From: JAVKBW01 sp964352715
Lineage (GTDB): Bacteria; Pseudomonadota; Alphaproteobacteria; UBA8366; Aestuariispiraceae
Direction: 5' to 3'
DNA length: 54,853 nucleotides
Assembly: GCA_964352715.1 (NCBI GenBank)
Contig: CAYGSU010000020.1
Span: 1-54,853 of the forward strand
Under the pieces are notes generated by a model. It ran no database searches and had not been told where the DNA came from. It was given only the letters and a program-made list of their open reading frames with translations. Below, one piece after another: positions 34,840 through 43,819 of the stretch. Position 1 is the first letter of the stretch. Every line of letters starts with the position of its first letter. The position numbers and the translations under genes are program-made.

Positions 34840-35693
34840 CAGGCAGCCTCCTTCAGGGGTTGTGAGCAAAGTGAATACGGGTCACGCCGAACCGACCGTG
34901 AAACGGCAATAGCCGCTTCGAACTGGTTCAGCGTATACAGGTGAAAGGAAGAAACGCCGTCACGCGTCAGGCGCTGGATCAGCGATATTGCCGTCGAGGC
35001 CGACAGCAGGCTGGTAGCAGGATCGTCTTCTTCGATCCCGTCATACTGACTGAAGACCCAGTCCGGCACCGGCGCGCCACAGCGTTTGGCAAAGCGGTCA
35101 AGCTGGTCAGCCGATTTGACGAGCAACACGCCCGGTACGATCGGGATGGTCACACCCGACGCGACCGCACGGTCGCGGTAACGCAGATAATCCTCCGGCT
35201 CGAAGAAGAATTGCGTTATCGCCTTTGTCGCACCGTGATCCTGCTTCCGCTTAACCGCGTTGATGTCGTCGTCAATCGCGGAAGAACGAACATGACCGGT
35301 CGGATAACAGCCGACGGCGACATCCACCGCCCCCCAGTCTCGAAGGCAGGACACCAGTTCCGCGGCGTCGGCGATTTCATCCGGATAGGCCTGCGCGCCG
35401 TCACCACGCAACGTCACGAAAGACCGGATACCTTTTGATATCCAGCTTTGCGCCAGGCCCTTGATTTTCACACGCGGTTGTCCGGCGCAGGTAAGATGCG
35501 GTGTCAGGGTGTCCACCGGCCCCCCCTCGATCAGCTCCTTCACCTGCTGTTCGCTGCGCGCTCGCCCTTCGTCATCGGCGCCGTAGGTAAGCGAAATGTA
35601 GTCAGGGCTTTCAGCCTGCAATCGCGCCAGACCATTGAGGAACCTGCCTTTGCGGCCTCGACCCGGGAATACTTCGAAGCTGATATCAGGCAC
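34839..35693 (-). CDS. metF: Methylenetetrahydrofolate reductase MetF
   Basis: A 284-residue FAD enzyme interconverting methylene-THF and methyl-THF. It keeps the catalytic Glu (DISFEVFPG, Glu7), SLTYGA, PHLTC, TLRGDG, CYPTGH and TQFFFEP, and a C-terminal FHLYTLN. I chose the GTG at 35693: AGGAG lies seven bases upstream and similarity begins at once. An ATG at 35738 would add an unconserved stretch inside the preceding gene. It overlaps the ArsR-methyltransferase gene by eight bases and the methyltransferase homologue by TGATG, so all three are one operon. Confidence 0.93.
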   Translation of the reverse strand: MPDISFEVFPGRGRKGRFLNGLARLQAESPDYISLTYGADDEGRARSEQQVKELIEGGPVDTLTPHLTCAGQPRVKIKGLAQSWISKGIRSFVTLRGDGAQAYPDEIADAAELVSCLRDWGAVDVAVGCYPTGHVRSSAIDDDINAVKRKQDHGATKAITQFFFEPEDYLRYRDRAVASGVTIPIVPGVLLVKSADQLDRFAKRCGAPVPDWVFSQYDGIEEDDPATSLLSASTAISLIQRLTRDGVSSFHLYTLNQFEAAIAVSRSVRRDPYSLCSQPLKEAA

Positions 35694-36678
35694 GGGCCGG
35701 CTCCTGTCTTGCGGTCGCTGCATCCGGTTTCCCGACATGCCAGACGCAGACGGTCAGCGGACCGCCTTCAAGAGCGGTCTTTTGCGGTTCGACAAGACCG
35801 GCATCGATGCACCAGCCTTCAATCTGTTCTGCCTTGAAACCAGGCCAGCGGTGGGCATGGGCCGACCGCAATTCAAGAATGTTGTGGTCGGCAAAGTCGA
35901 CGATCGCCAAGCGGCCACCCGGCGTCAGAACCCGTGCCGCTTCCGCCAGAACCGCTGCCGGGTCTTCGGCGTAGTGCAGCACCATATGGATTGTCACGGT
36001 ATCGAACGACCCGGAAGGAAACGGAAGCTGATACATATCGGCATGCCGAACCTGGCAATGCGCCAGCCCGGACCCTTCGATGGCCGACCGGGCAATCGAC
36101 AGCATCGGCTGCGACTGGTCGATCCCGACGGCGGCGTCCGCCTGCCCGGCAAGGAGTTCGAGAATGTGGCCGGTGCCTGTGCCGATATCCAGCAGTCGGC
36201 CCAGTCGACCGGTCAGCTTTTCTGTCAGTACGTTCGAGACCTGCCCTTCATCGACATAAAGGCGTCTGATCTGGCCCCAGTTTTCCGCATTCCGGGCAAA
36301 GTATTCGGCGGCTTCCTGATCGCGCACCTCGCGCAATCGCTCCAGCCGGTTCATATCGCCGGACAGCACGGCATCGGTTTCCGGCAACAGATCAATCACC
36401 TGTTCGCCGAACCGGATTACCGACAGGTCCTGTTCGTTTCGGGAAAGTTGGATGGAGCGGTCTGTCGCCAACCGGTAGCGCGCCCAGCTTCCTTCCTGAT
36501 AGCGCTCCAGCAGTCCCGCCTCGACAAGGATTTTCAGGTGGCGTGAAATGCGGGGTTGGCTCTGGCCAAGGATGCCGACCAGATCGCTGACCGTAAGTTC
36601 GGCATGGGCACACAGAGCCAGTATCCTCAACCGCGTCGGGTCGCCGGCGGACCGAATGGCTTGCAGCAGTTTGTTCAT
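35686..36678 (-). CDS. ArsR regulator fused to SAM methyltransferase domain
   Basis: A 330-residue fusion. Residues 1-90 form an ArsR winged helix (GDPTRLRILALCAHAELTV, QPRISRHLKILVEAGLLERY) without the CVC metal site. Residues 110-320 form a class I SAM-binding domain (RLLDIGTGTGHILELLAG, DTVTIHMVLHYAEDP). ArsR-family SahR/SamR regulators control the SAM cycle by sensing SAH or SAM, so the second domain may be a ligand sensor. It heads the metF operon. Palindromes just upstream are candidate operators. GGGAG upstream of 36678 supports the start. Confidence 0.88.
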   Translation of the reverse strand: MNKLLQAIRSAGDPTRLRILALCAHAELTVSDLVGILGQSQPRISRHLKILVEAGLLERYQEGSWARYRLATDRSIQLSRNEQDLSVIRFGEQVIDLLPETDAVLSGDMNRLERLREVRDQEAAEYFARNAENWGQIRRLYVDEGQVSNVLTEKLTGRLGRLLDIGTGTGHILELLAGQADAAVGIDQSQPMLSIARSAIEGSGLAHCQVRHADMYQLPFPSGSFDTVTIHMVLHYAEDPAAVLAEAARVLTPGGRLAIVDFADHNILELRSAHAHRWPGFKAEQIEGWCIDAGLVEPQKTALEGGPLTVCVWHVGKPDAATARQEPARA

Positions 36679-36696
36679 CCTACACTCCCTGTTCCC

Positions 36697-36729
36697 ATAA
36701 AGACATAACACTATCTTTATATGATAAAG
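36697..36729. promoter_or_regulatory. Overlapping palindromes, candidate ArsR-type operator
   Basis: ATAAAGA (36697-36703) and TCTTTAT (36714-36720) form a 7-bp dyad over ten bases. CTTTAT (36715-36720) and ATAAAG (36724-36729) form a second dyad over three bases. The block is A/T-rich, lies 19-51 bases upstream of the ArsR-methyltransferase start and 55 bases upstream of the divergent PhyH gene, and could control both. Inferred. Confidence 0.55.
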
Positions 36730-36783
36730 TCAACAATAGAATTTGCCCCGAGACAGTAGCGCGAGTCAGGTTATAAAATCGGC

Positions 36784-37863
36784 ATGACTGCACTGATGCT
36801 AAATCCGCATGAATGGTACCTCGGGTTCCAGGCCTGGCTGGGGAAACAGCCTGGCTATCGCGCCCTGCTGCCCCTGTTGCCGATAAAGGCAAAGGACATG
36901 CGCAACCAGGCGGCGCTGCAACGTGGCCATGTGTCGGCGATGATACAGACGCTGATGGATGAACGCGCGAGCCGCATGTTTACCGAAGCGATCGATGCCT
37001 ATCAGACACAGGTCCTGCGTGCGCCTGGCGTAGCGAGCATCGACGCAGAAGAAGTTGAGAACGCCTTCACGGACCTGGAGCGTGACGGCTTCGTAATCCT
37101 GCCGCAATTGCCGGACGAGACGGTCACGCAGATGCGGAACTGGGCCGAAAAGCAGCCGGTGATGCGGAAACCGTCGCAGGTACAGCCCGGTGACGTATTG
37201 CCGGTCGATGAAGCACGGCAGTCACTGAATATCGGCAAGCTGGAGCTTCCCGCAGCCGTCAATTGTCCGCATCTTCTGGCGCTGGCGACAGACCCGTTGC
37301 GGTTGGGCATCGCGGCGCGCTGGTGCGGCACAACGCCAACCATTCTTCTGACCGTCATCTGGTGGAGTTTTGCCGGGCGGCCGGCCGCAAGGGATGCGCA
37401 GCTTTTTCACCTCGATCTCGACGATCATCGGTTCTGCAAGTTTTTCGTCTATCTGACCGATGTTGGTGAAGAGGATGGCCCGCATGTTTTCACGCCCGGC
37501 TCGCACACGCCGGCCGCGCTGGTTCAGGCTGTAGAGACCGCCGATGATCCCCAGGCGTGCCGCGACTGGATACTGAAGACATTCCGTAAATCTGACGAGG
37601 ACGTCCGGCGCTATTTCCGCAAGGAGCCGGTTAAACTGACAGGCCCCGCCGGCACCAACTTCATCGCTGTGACACGGGGCATTCACAAGGGCCTGTTACC
37701 AGTCAGGAATGATCGGCTGGTGTGTCAGGTCGTCTTCGGATCGACACCGTTCCTGCAGATACCGAACAGCCCGCAGCCGATCGAAAGCCTCGCAAACGTG
37801 CCTGCGGAACTGGCCGAACCACCGCTGGATTTCACCACCCGGTTCATGCTGAAAAAGACGTAA
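36784..37863 (+). CDS. PhyH-type Fe(II)/2-oxoglutarate dioxygenase (paralogue)
   Basis: A 359-residue paralogue of the protein at 10663-11778. Shared blocks are WYLGFQAWL near the start, H-L-D iron motif in LFHLDLDDHRFCKFFVYLTDV, GPHVF.PGSH, a TFRKSDEDV..Y helix, and distal His in TRGIHKGLLP with later Arg. The iron triad is complete. It is divergent from the ArsR-methyltransferase gene across 105 bp, so it may share that regulation. The substrate is unknown; one possibility is an N-methyl or betaine-type compound, but nothing in the sequence proves it. Confidence 0.8.
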   Translation: MTALMLNPHEWYLGFQAWLGKQPGYRALLPLLPIKAKDMRNQAALQRGHVSAMIQTLMDERASRMFTEAIDAYQTQVLRAPGVASIDAEEVENAFTDLERDGFVILPQLPDETVTQMRNWAEKQPVMRKPSQVQPGDVLPVDEARQSLNIGKLELPAAVNCPHLLALATDPLRLGIAARWCGTTPTILLTVIWWSFAGRPAARDAQLFHLDLDDHRFCKFFVYLTDVGEEDGPHVFTPGSHTPAALVQAVETADDPQACRDWILKTFRKSDEDVRRYFRKEPVKLTGPAGTNFIAVTRGIHKGLLPVRNDRLVCQVVFGSTPFLQIPNSPQPIESLANVPAELAEPPLDFTTRFMLKKT

Positions 37864-37875
37864 GGCGGCAGCGTG

Positions 37876-38190
37876 TCAGGCTTCCGGCGGTTCGGCCCAG
37901 CCGCCGGTCTCGACCAGCGCCTTCACCCGTTCTTCGGTATAGTCCTGCTCCAGCGCTTCCGCCGCCCTGTTTGCTTCGGCCTCCATATCGTCGGAAACCT
38001 CAACCGGATCGGCCTTGCGCCATTCTGCCAGATAGTCATCGGTCGACCGCGCCTTGCCACGCATCGCCGCCCGGTCAATCGCCTTTTCAAAACGAACGTC
38101 CAGTGGTCGTTTCACCTGGTCGCGCCGACCTTTCTTAACGATCACCTGGGCGGGAATATCCCGCCAATAGACCACGATCAACTGTGCCAT
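37876..38190 (-). CDS. 'Virulence factor' family small protein
   Basis: A 104-residue protein of the family annotated as 'virulence factor' (Pfam Virulence_fact), starting QLIVVYWRDIPAQVIVKKGR and rich in charged helix afterwards (VSDDMEAEANRAAEALEQDY). The name is historical and gives no biochemical role. GGGAG before the ATG supports the start. It is third in an operon after the corrinoid protein and DUF1638, an association I recall from other Alphaproteobacteria, so it is probably an accessory to corrinoid methyl transfer. Confidence 0.82.
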   Translation of the reverse strand: MAQLIVVYWRDIPAQVIVKKGRRDQVKRPLDVRFEKAIDRAAMRGKARSTDDYLAEWRKADPVEVSDDMEAEANRAAEALEQDYTEERVKALVETGGWAEPPEA

Positions 38191-38232
38191 TCATACTTAC
38201 TCCCGTTTCCGGATTTGATGTCTTGAAACTGT

Positions 38233-38901
38233 TCAGGTTGGCGTCCTGCCGGCCGCATCCGCCATGAAGCCGGCGAGTTCGCCGTACCCGGTGACCCTTT
38301 TTTCGTAGGCGAGGCCCAGCCGCGCAGCCGCCGCTTCGGCCAGCCGGTCGATCTCCGGGTCTTCCACCTGGGCAAAGTATACAACGCGTTTGTAGTTGCC
38401 GAACATCATGTCCCGCATGCCGGGATACTTGTCCAGGCCCATCCCCTTCACAATCAGGGTTTCGAAATGCCGGGCGAGGTAGTCGGTGAGATAGAAGGTG
38501 CCCAGCTCTTCCTCCGCCACGGCATTGAAAGCCTGTTCGCCGGCAAAGAAGGAATAACAGTGCGGGCCGGCCAGCATGGTCGCGCCTTCTTCCTCGACGA
38601 TTTTCTTGATCTGGCCACCGGTGCCGCAATCGGCATAGGCGACCGCAATCACATCGAACTTGCCCTTGTTGTCCCTGATTTTCTCGCGCAGCCGGTCCGG
38701 TATCCGTTCCGGCCGGTTGTGCAGATTGGCCGGCAGGCAGGTTACCGCGATATGGGTCCAGCCGTTGAGACGAATGATATCGAGAATTTCACGCGCCAGC
38801 GCCCCGCAGGCGATGACAAGCACGGATGCCTTGTCCGCAGGCGCTGCCAGATCGGCATTCGCCTGCGGGTCCAATCCTTCCGAGAGGTCGGATATGTTCA
38901 T
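38233..38901 (-). CDS. DUF1638 protein
   Basis: A 222-residue cytosolic protein of DUF1638. VLVIACGALAREILDI opens the domain, followed by CLPANLHNRPERI and AYADCGTGG, GPHCYSFFAG. The conserved Cys32, Cys55, His61, Cys92, His114 and Cys115 could make a metal site; this is inferred from the pattern. There is no established function. It lies 37 bp downstream of the corrinoid protein gene and 42 bp ahead of the virulence-factor gene. Genomic association suggests a role in moving or guarding methyl-corrinoid. Confidence 0.88.
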   Translation of the reverse strand: MNISDLSEGLDPQANADLAAPADKASVLVIACGALAREILDIIRLNGWTHIAVTCLPANLHNRPERIPDRLREKIRDNKGKFDVIAVAYADCGTGGQIKKIVEEEGATMLAGPHCYSFFAGEQAFNAVAEEELGTFYLTDYLARHFETLIVKGMGLDKYPGMRDMMFGNYKRVVYFAQVEDPEIDRLAEAAAARLGLAYEKRVTGYGELAGFMADAAGRTPT

Positions 38902-38938
38902 GACAACCAGTCACCCTCAACAAGGGCGGCAGGAACGG

Positions 38939-39643
<705 letters not shown>

Positions 39644-39675
39644 GGCGTAAACCCTTCAAGATTGACGTTGCTGTT

Positions 39676-39686
39676 TCACACTGTGA
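39676..39686. promoter_or_regulatory. TCACA-C-TGTGA palindrome upstream of the corrinoid protein
   Basis: A perfect 5-bp dyad with a one-base centre, 33 bases upstream of the start. It contains CACACTGTG, the nonamer also found upstream of the MttB-like gene. The rest of 39644-39889 holds no gene that I can support and no tRNA. Confidence 0.4.
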
Positions 39687-39889
39687 TGAGCGGCTATACA
39701 GATGAACAAAAACTCTGCCAAGCCGAAAATCACGGTCACTTCAAACTCTCACCTTAGTCGATATTTACCCTTGTATTGGGTTCGTTGTGGCGACAGATAC
39801 TATCGGTACGACGACACACGACCCTACATTCACTCTGAACGCAGAGGAAGTTAGAAAAACTCATCCCCGCAGTGAGTAATCTCGCCCGT

Positions 39890-40609
39890 TCACTCGGCAA
39901 ACGTTGACGATGTTATAGCCCGGGCCGCTTCAAGCTGGTTACCCGTCATCATGCTTTCGAGTTTCTCTTTCATTGCACCGGCTTCGGTATCGCCGGCCTC
40001 GGCGGCGCTGTTGAGCCAGTACCAGGCTTTCGCCAGATCCGGTTGCTGGTCCTGCCGCCTGACATGCAGGCTCGCGGCGGCTTTCATGGCCGCCGGCAGG
40101 CCCAGAAGCGCCGCTTTTTCGAAAAATCCGAGCGCGGCGGCCGGGTCGGCGTCGACCCCCAGGCCCCGCTCGCTCATGTATCCCAGGTAATACAATGCTT
40201 CCGGCAGGTCTTTCGCCGCCGCCAGGCGGAAAAAGGCAGCCGCTTCCTTGGCATTGTCGGCAACGCTGTCACCGCGCAGCAGAAGCAGGCCCAACCGGTA
40301 GGCGGCTTTTGCATGCCCGGCCTTGGCGGCATCGCGGTACCATTTTGCGGCGGCGCGCCGATCGACAGACCCGCTCAACCCGCGTTCGTATCCAAGTCCA
40401 AGCAGATATTGCGCCTCGACATCACCGGCTTTGGCGCGGGGCAGATAATAGTCATCGACATATCCGTCGCCGGACCCGGTAACCTGCGCCAACGCTATCG
40501 GAACAGAACCGATACAAACCGCGACAGCCAACGCCAACCCGGCGATTTTCAGACTGTTCGTTAACCGTAAACCGAGCACTCTCAAATCACATACCAAAAC
40601 CAACAACAC
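39890..40609 (-). CDS. Secreted Sel1-repeat protein
   Basis: About 239 residues with an N-terminal signal sequence (LKIAGLALAVAVCIG..., cleavage near ALA-QV). Four or five Sel1-like repeats follow from residue 55, for example AQYLLGLGYERGLSGSVDR, AAYRLGLLLLRGDSV and ALYYLGYMSERGLGVDAD. Sel1 repeats are protein-binding scaffolds. The start is uncertain: no ATG fits, and GTG at 40609 or GTG at 40579 would both keep the signal peptide. The partner is unknown. Confidence 0.8.
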   Translation of the reverse strand: MLLVLVCDLRVLGLRLTNSLKIAGLALAVAVCIGSVPIALAQVTGSGDGYVDDYYLPRAKAGDVEAQYLLGLGYERGLSGSVDRRAAAKWYRDAAKAGHAKAAYRLGLLLLRGDSVADNAKEAAAFFRLAAAKDLPEALYYLGYMSERGLGVDADPAAALGFFEKAALLGLPAAMKAAASLHVRRQDQQPDLAKAWYWLNSAAEAGDTEAGAMKEKLESMMTGNQLEAARAITSSTFAE

Positions 40610-40657
40610 AATCTGCCAACATTAGAACACCAGCCTGAAACGGCAAGCGCAGCCTGA

Positions 40658-42601
40658 CTAGCCCGCTTCGCCACCCTGCTGGTACGACGAATAGTTTACC
40701 ACGTAAACCGTTTCCGCCCCGGATTGGCCTTTGAGTTTGAACGATCCCTTTTCTTCAAACAGCCAGTCGCCTTCACCAGCAGCCTGTGTGATGCGGGAAG
40801 ACACCACGATCTGGTCTTCATCAGCTTTCGCCAGAATGCGAAGCGCAAGACTGACCGGCTTGCCCGAATTGCCGTCTTCCTGCGCCTGCGTGGTATTGAT
40901 GCCGACACGCAGCCCGAAAGTATGTCCAGGCCCGTCCTTTCGGCTACGACGTGTATCGACCTGCATATGTATCGCGGCCTCGACCGCATGCGTGCTGTCC
41001 GGAAATGTCGCCATGATGCCGTCGCCGGTATATCTGATTTCCCGACCGTCGTGCTTCACCAGCGCATCGCGCACGATCTCGTCATGCACACGCATTGTGT
41101 CCATCAGCCAGCGGTCTCCCAGCACCTGATGGTTTCTCTCGGCATCGGCGATCTCCGTGAATAGAATTGCTGTGGCCGCGACCCCGCTTTCCGACTCCTC
41201 ACGAACCGGATTCCGCCAAAGCTCCATTGCTTCGCGCAGTCCGGAATCGGTGGTGCTGTCATCAATCCACCCGACCGCGCCGGCCCTGCCAAGATCGTAC
41301 ATTCGGTAGTACCAGTCATCGATCAGATATTCCGCGATGTTGACGACAAACCCTTTTGCCAGAGCAGGGTCCGCACCAAGTTGCCTGATCCGGTCAATCA
41401 GCCTGTTCGTCACGACATCTTTCGGAACACGGCCGTGCCGTGCAAAAGCCTCTGCCGCGCCGGACAGGAAGAGCGTCAACCCGAAGCGCGTGTAGTCGTC
41501 CACGGACACGCCAAAGAGCGACGTCGCCTCCTGCATCAGCCGCTCCAATTCCCAGCTCAGGGATTCGCCATAGATATCGCGTTCTGTCTTTTCGGTTTTG
41601 ACATCGAACGGCCCTGCGATGTCAGGAAATCCGGTTCTGTCGGAAGGTTCCGGCTCATCCTCGTCCGGCAAGATTTCCGGCGGCGGCTCAACCGGGTCAG
41701 GCACATCGACCGCCTCTTCCTCCACAATTTCGGGTTCGACAGGGTCGGCAGGTTGCAGCGGCATTGTTGGAGCGGTGTTTTCAACAACAGTCGCCGGCTC
41801 ACCATTCCTGTCGTCATCGACAACATCGTCTTCATCATCGTCTTCATCGTCCCAGGACGACGGCTCGTCGTATATCGAGGCATGTGCGCTTGCCGATCGC
41901 GCCGGTGCGTCATCGCCCGTTACCGCACCGAGGTCGACGAATTTTCTGAGCATCGGCAAAAACACCACGCCATAGGCCAGAATGAACGACACGATGAGGG
42001 AAATGCGGCCGGTCTGCGGGTGAATTTTCAAACCCATCTCGGTCGCCTGCGCCAGACCGATATAGACCAGATAGGCGAAAATGGACGCTGGAATGAGACA
42101 GAACAGCGCTACCATCGCCAGGGATGTGACGGCCCTGGCCATCGAAACACCGTCCGATTTTACGGCCTGCTTGCCCGCATGATACTGCTGGATACGCGCA
42201 GCTTCTTCCTGCCTTCGCGCCTGGATTTCCAAATTCTGCTTCTGCTGAAACGCTTCTTCGCGCTTGATTGCATCCATCGCTGCGTTCGCCGCCGCCGAGC
42301 CTTCCGGCGCGGCATCCGGGTCGAATTCGGCCCGCCCCCGCTGGGTGCCGGATGTAATGGCGGAAACCGGCGGTTTCGACTTCAGATTCGGTGAATGATA
42401 AATAACCGACTCGCCGGCCACCTGCTGGACCGTATCGAAGGATTCCCGAAGCACGCAGACGGCCTCCACATGGCTCGCCCGGTCGAGCTGCTTGGCTTCC
42501 TCTATCGCTTCATCTTTTTGCTGGCCTCTGTACCGGGCATGAATCTGCCATCTGCCCTTCTGCAGAAAGTAGACTTCAAAGGAAAGTGTCCGGGTACTCA
42601 T
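40658..42601 (-). CDS. Membrane class III nucleotide cyclase, divergent
   Basis: A 647-residue protein. The N-terminal 60 residues form a small basic domain (FEVYFLQKGRWQIHARY). There is a coiled-coil stretch (110-142), two membrane helices (157-183, 199-218), an acidic Asp/Glu/Pro linker (245-320), a helical domain (340-440) and a C-terminal cyclase domain (475-640). In the cyclase, the first metal Asp is Glu483 (LFTEIAD), the second Asp527 is kept (YTGDGIMATF), and the N-x3-R site reads GKPVSLALRI. Activity may be weak or altered. GGGG before the ATG supports the start. Confidence 0.85.
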   Translation of the reverse strand: MSTRTLSFEVYFLQKGRWQIHARYRGQQKDEAIEEAKQLDRASHVEAVCVLRESFDTVQQVAGESVIYHSPNLKSKPPVSAITSGTQRGRAEFDPDAAPEGSAAANAAMDAIKREEAFQQKQNLEIQARRQEEAARIQQYHAGKQAVKSDGVSMARAVTSLAMVALFCLIPASIFAYLVYIGLAQATEMGLKIHPQTGRISLIVSFILAYGVVFLPMLRKFVDLGAVTGDDAPARSASAHASIYDEPSSWDDEDDDEDDVVDDDRNGEPATVVENTAPTMPLQPADPVEPEIVEEEAVDVPDPVEPPPEILPDEDEPEPSDRTGFPDIAGPFDVKTEKTERDIYGESLSWELERLMQEATSLFGVSVDDYTRFGLTLFLSGAAEAFARHGRVPKDVVTNRLIDRIRQLGADPALAKGFVVNIAEYLIDDWYYRMYDLGRAGAVGWIDDSTTDSGLREAMELWRNPVREESESGVAATAILFTEIADAERNHQVLGDRWLMDTMRVHDEIVRDALVKHDGREIRYTGDGIMATFPDSTHAVEAAIHMQVDTRRSRKDGPGHTFGLRVGINTTQAQEDGNSGKPVSLALRILAKADEDQIVVSSRITQAAGEGDWLFEEKGSFKLKGQSGAETVYVVNYSSYQQGGEAG

Positions 42602-42813
42602 ACCGTTTTCCCCAAAGGTGCTTCCGCCAGACCGGCGCGGTTCCCATCACCGAATACAAACGATGTGGTTTTTGATGTCAGCAGCGAGCGATCACCCGAA
42701 CGCCAGCCGCAACAGGCTGCATCAAGAGAATCTTATCAGAATACCGATAACAAGAGAAAAGTCCCCGCCGTAACGCGACGATAGCCGTATTCAGGTGGTT
42801 CCGGATGGGATTG

Positions 42814-43692
42814 TCAGGAAAGCGTCAGCCAGGATGGCGGCTGGGGGGTCAGGACCACATCGCCCGACACAAGAGCACCATCTTCCTGCCTTATAGCATC
42901 GAGCCTCAAGCTCGCCAGCGCCACCCCTTCAGACGCTGCAACAGATTTCAACGACCCGACGATGCGGCCATCCAGCGTGATATCCGCGCCGGGCAAAGCG
43001 CCATTGCCCGTCACACGAACCGGCACCAGCCGGCGTTTCACCAGGCCGCGATACTTCGTCCGGGCTGTCAGTTCCTGGCCCATATAGCAGCCTTTTTTCC
43101 AGTCGATGCCGTGCAATTCATCGAAGCCCGCTTCCAGCAGGATCGACTTGTCGATATCCATGTCACGGCTACCGTCCGGCACGCCGGCGGCGATGCGCCG
43201 CGCATGCCAGACGTCGGGGGAAACTTCGGTCAGACCCGCCTCATGCAACGCGGCTCGGGCTGCGTCAGACGGTGCGAGGATACGCATGGCGAGGCCGGGC
43301 AGTCTGGAATCCGCGAAACGCACGCCGCCGGCAAATTCGGTCACGCCGTCGGCATTCGTCAGCGCCGCCGCATCATCGCCCCAGGCAACGAAGGTGGCGA
43401 ACCCTCTTTCCATACCCAGCGTAACGTCAGACCGCAGGATGAACTTGCGCAGGGTGCGCCCGAGGTCGATGAGCCGGTCGTCGCCTTCGCAATCAAGCAG
43501 CAGACGGTCACCGTCCGCCACCATGAAGAAATCGTGCTGGTATTTGCCCTGCGGCGTCAGTAACGCCGACCAGACCGCCTGCCCCTGCACCGCCCGCACA
43601 ACATCGTTTGAAACAAGCCCCTGCAGGTAAGACTCACGGTCCGATCCGCTAACGGTCAGAACCCCTCGTTCAGTCAGTTCGGCAAATGGCAT
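42814..43692 (-). CDS. ygfZ: Folate-binding Fe-S protein YgfZ/GcvT-like
   Basis: A 292-residue tetrahydrofolate-dependent protein that helps assemble or repair iron-sulfur enzymes. The YgfZ signature K-G-C-Y-x-G-Q-E is present in DWKKGCYMGQELTARTKY. The N-terminal VSGSDRESYLQGLVSNDV and a C-terminal barrel (VPVRVTG...) complete the GcvT fold. It is a single gene. The 42602-42813 interval upstream has no gene. A folate-bound repair factor fits a cell that moves many methyl groups through THF, but it is widespread. Confidence 0.93.
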   Translation of the reverse strand: MPFAELTERGVLTVSGSDRESYLQGLVSNDVVRAVQGQAVWSALLTPQGKYQHDFFMVADGDRLLLDCEGDDRLIDLGRTLRKFILRSDVTLGMERGFATFVAWGDDAAALTNADGVTEFAGGVRFADSRLPGLAMRILAPSDAARAALHEAGLTEVSPDVWHARRIAAGVPDGSRDMDIDKSILLEAGFDELHGIDWKKGCYMGQELTARTKYRGLVKRRLVPVRVTGNGALPGADITLDGRIVGSLKSVAASEGVALASLRLDAIRQEDGALVSGDVVLTPQPPSWLTLS

Positions 43693-43819
43693 GGTCAGAC
43701 AATCCCTCTGGCCGCATCAATGCAGCCTGCCTTCGATAGGTAGGGTCGAAGCCTTCTGTTGGCAAGACAGGGGCCAAACCGCTATACCGCAGCATCTTAT
43801 CACGGAATGATACCGTTCA

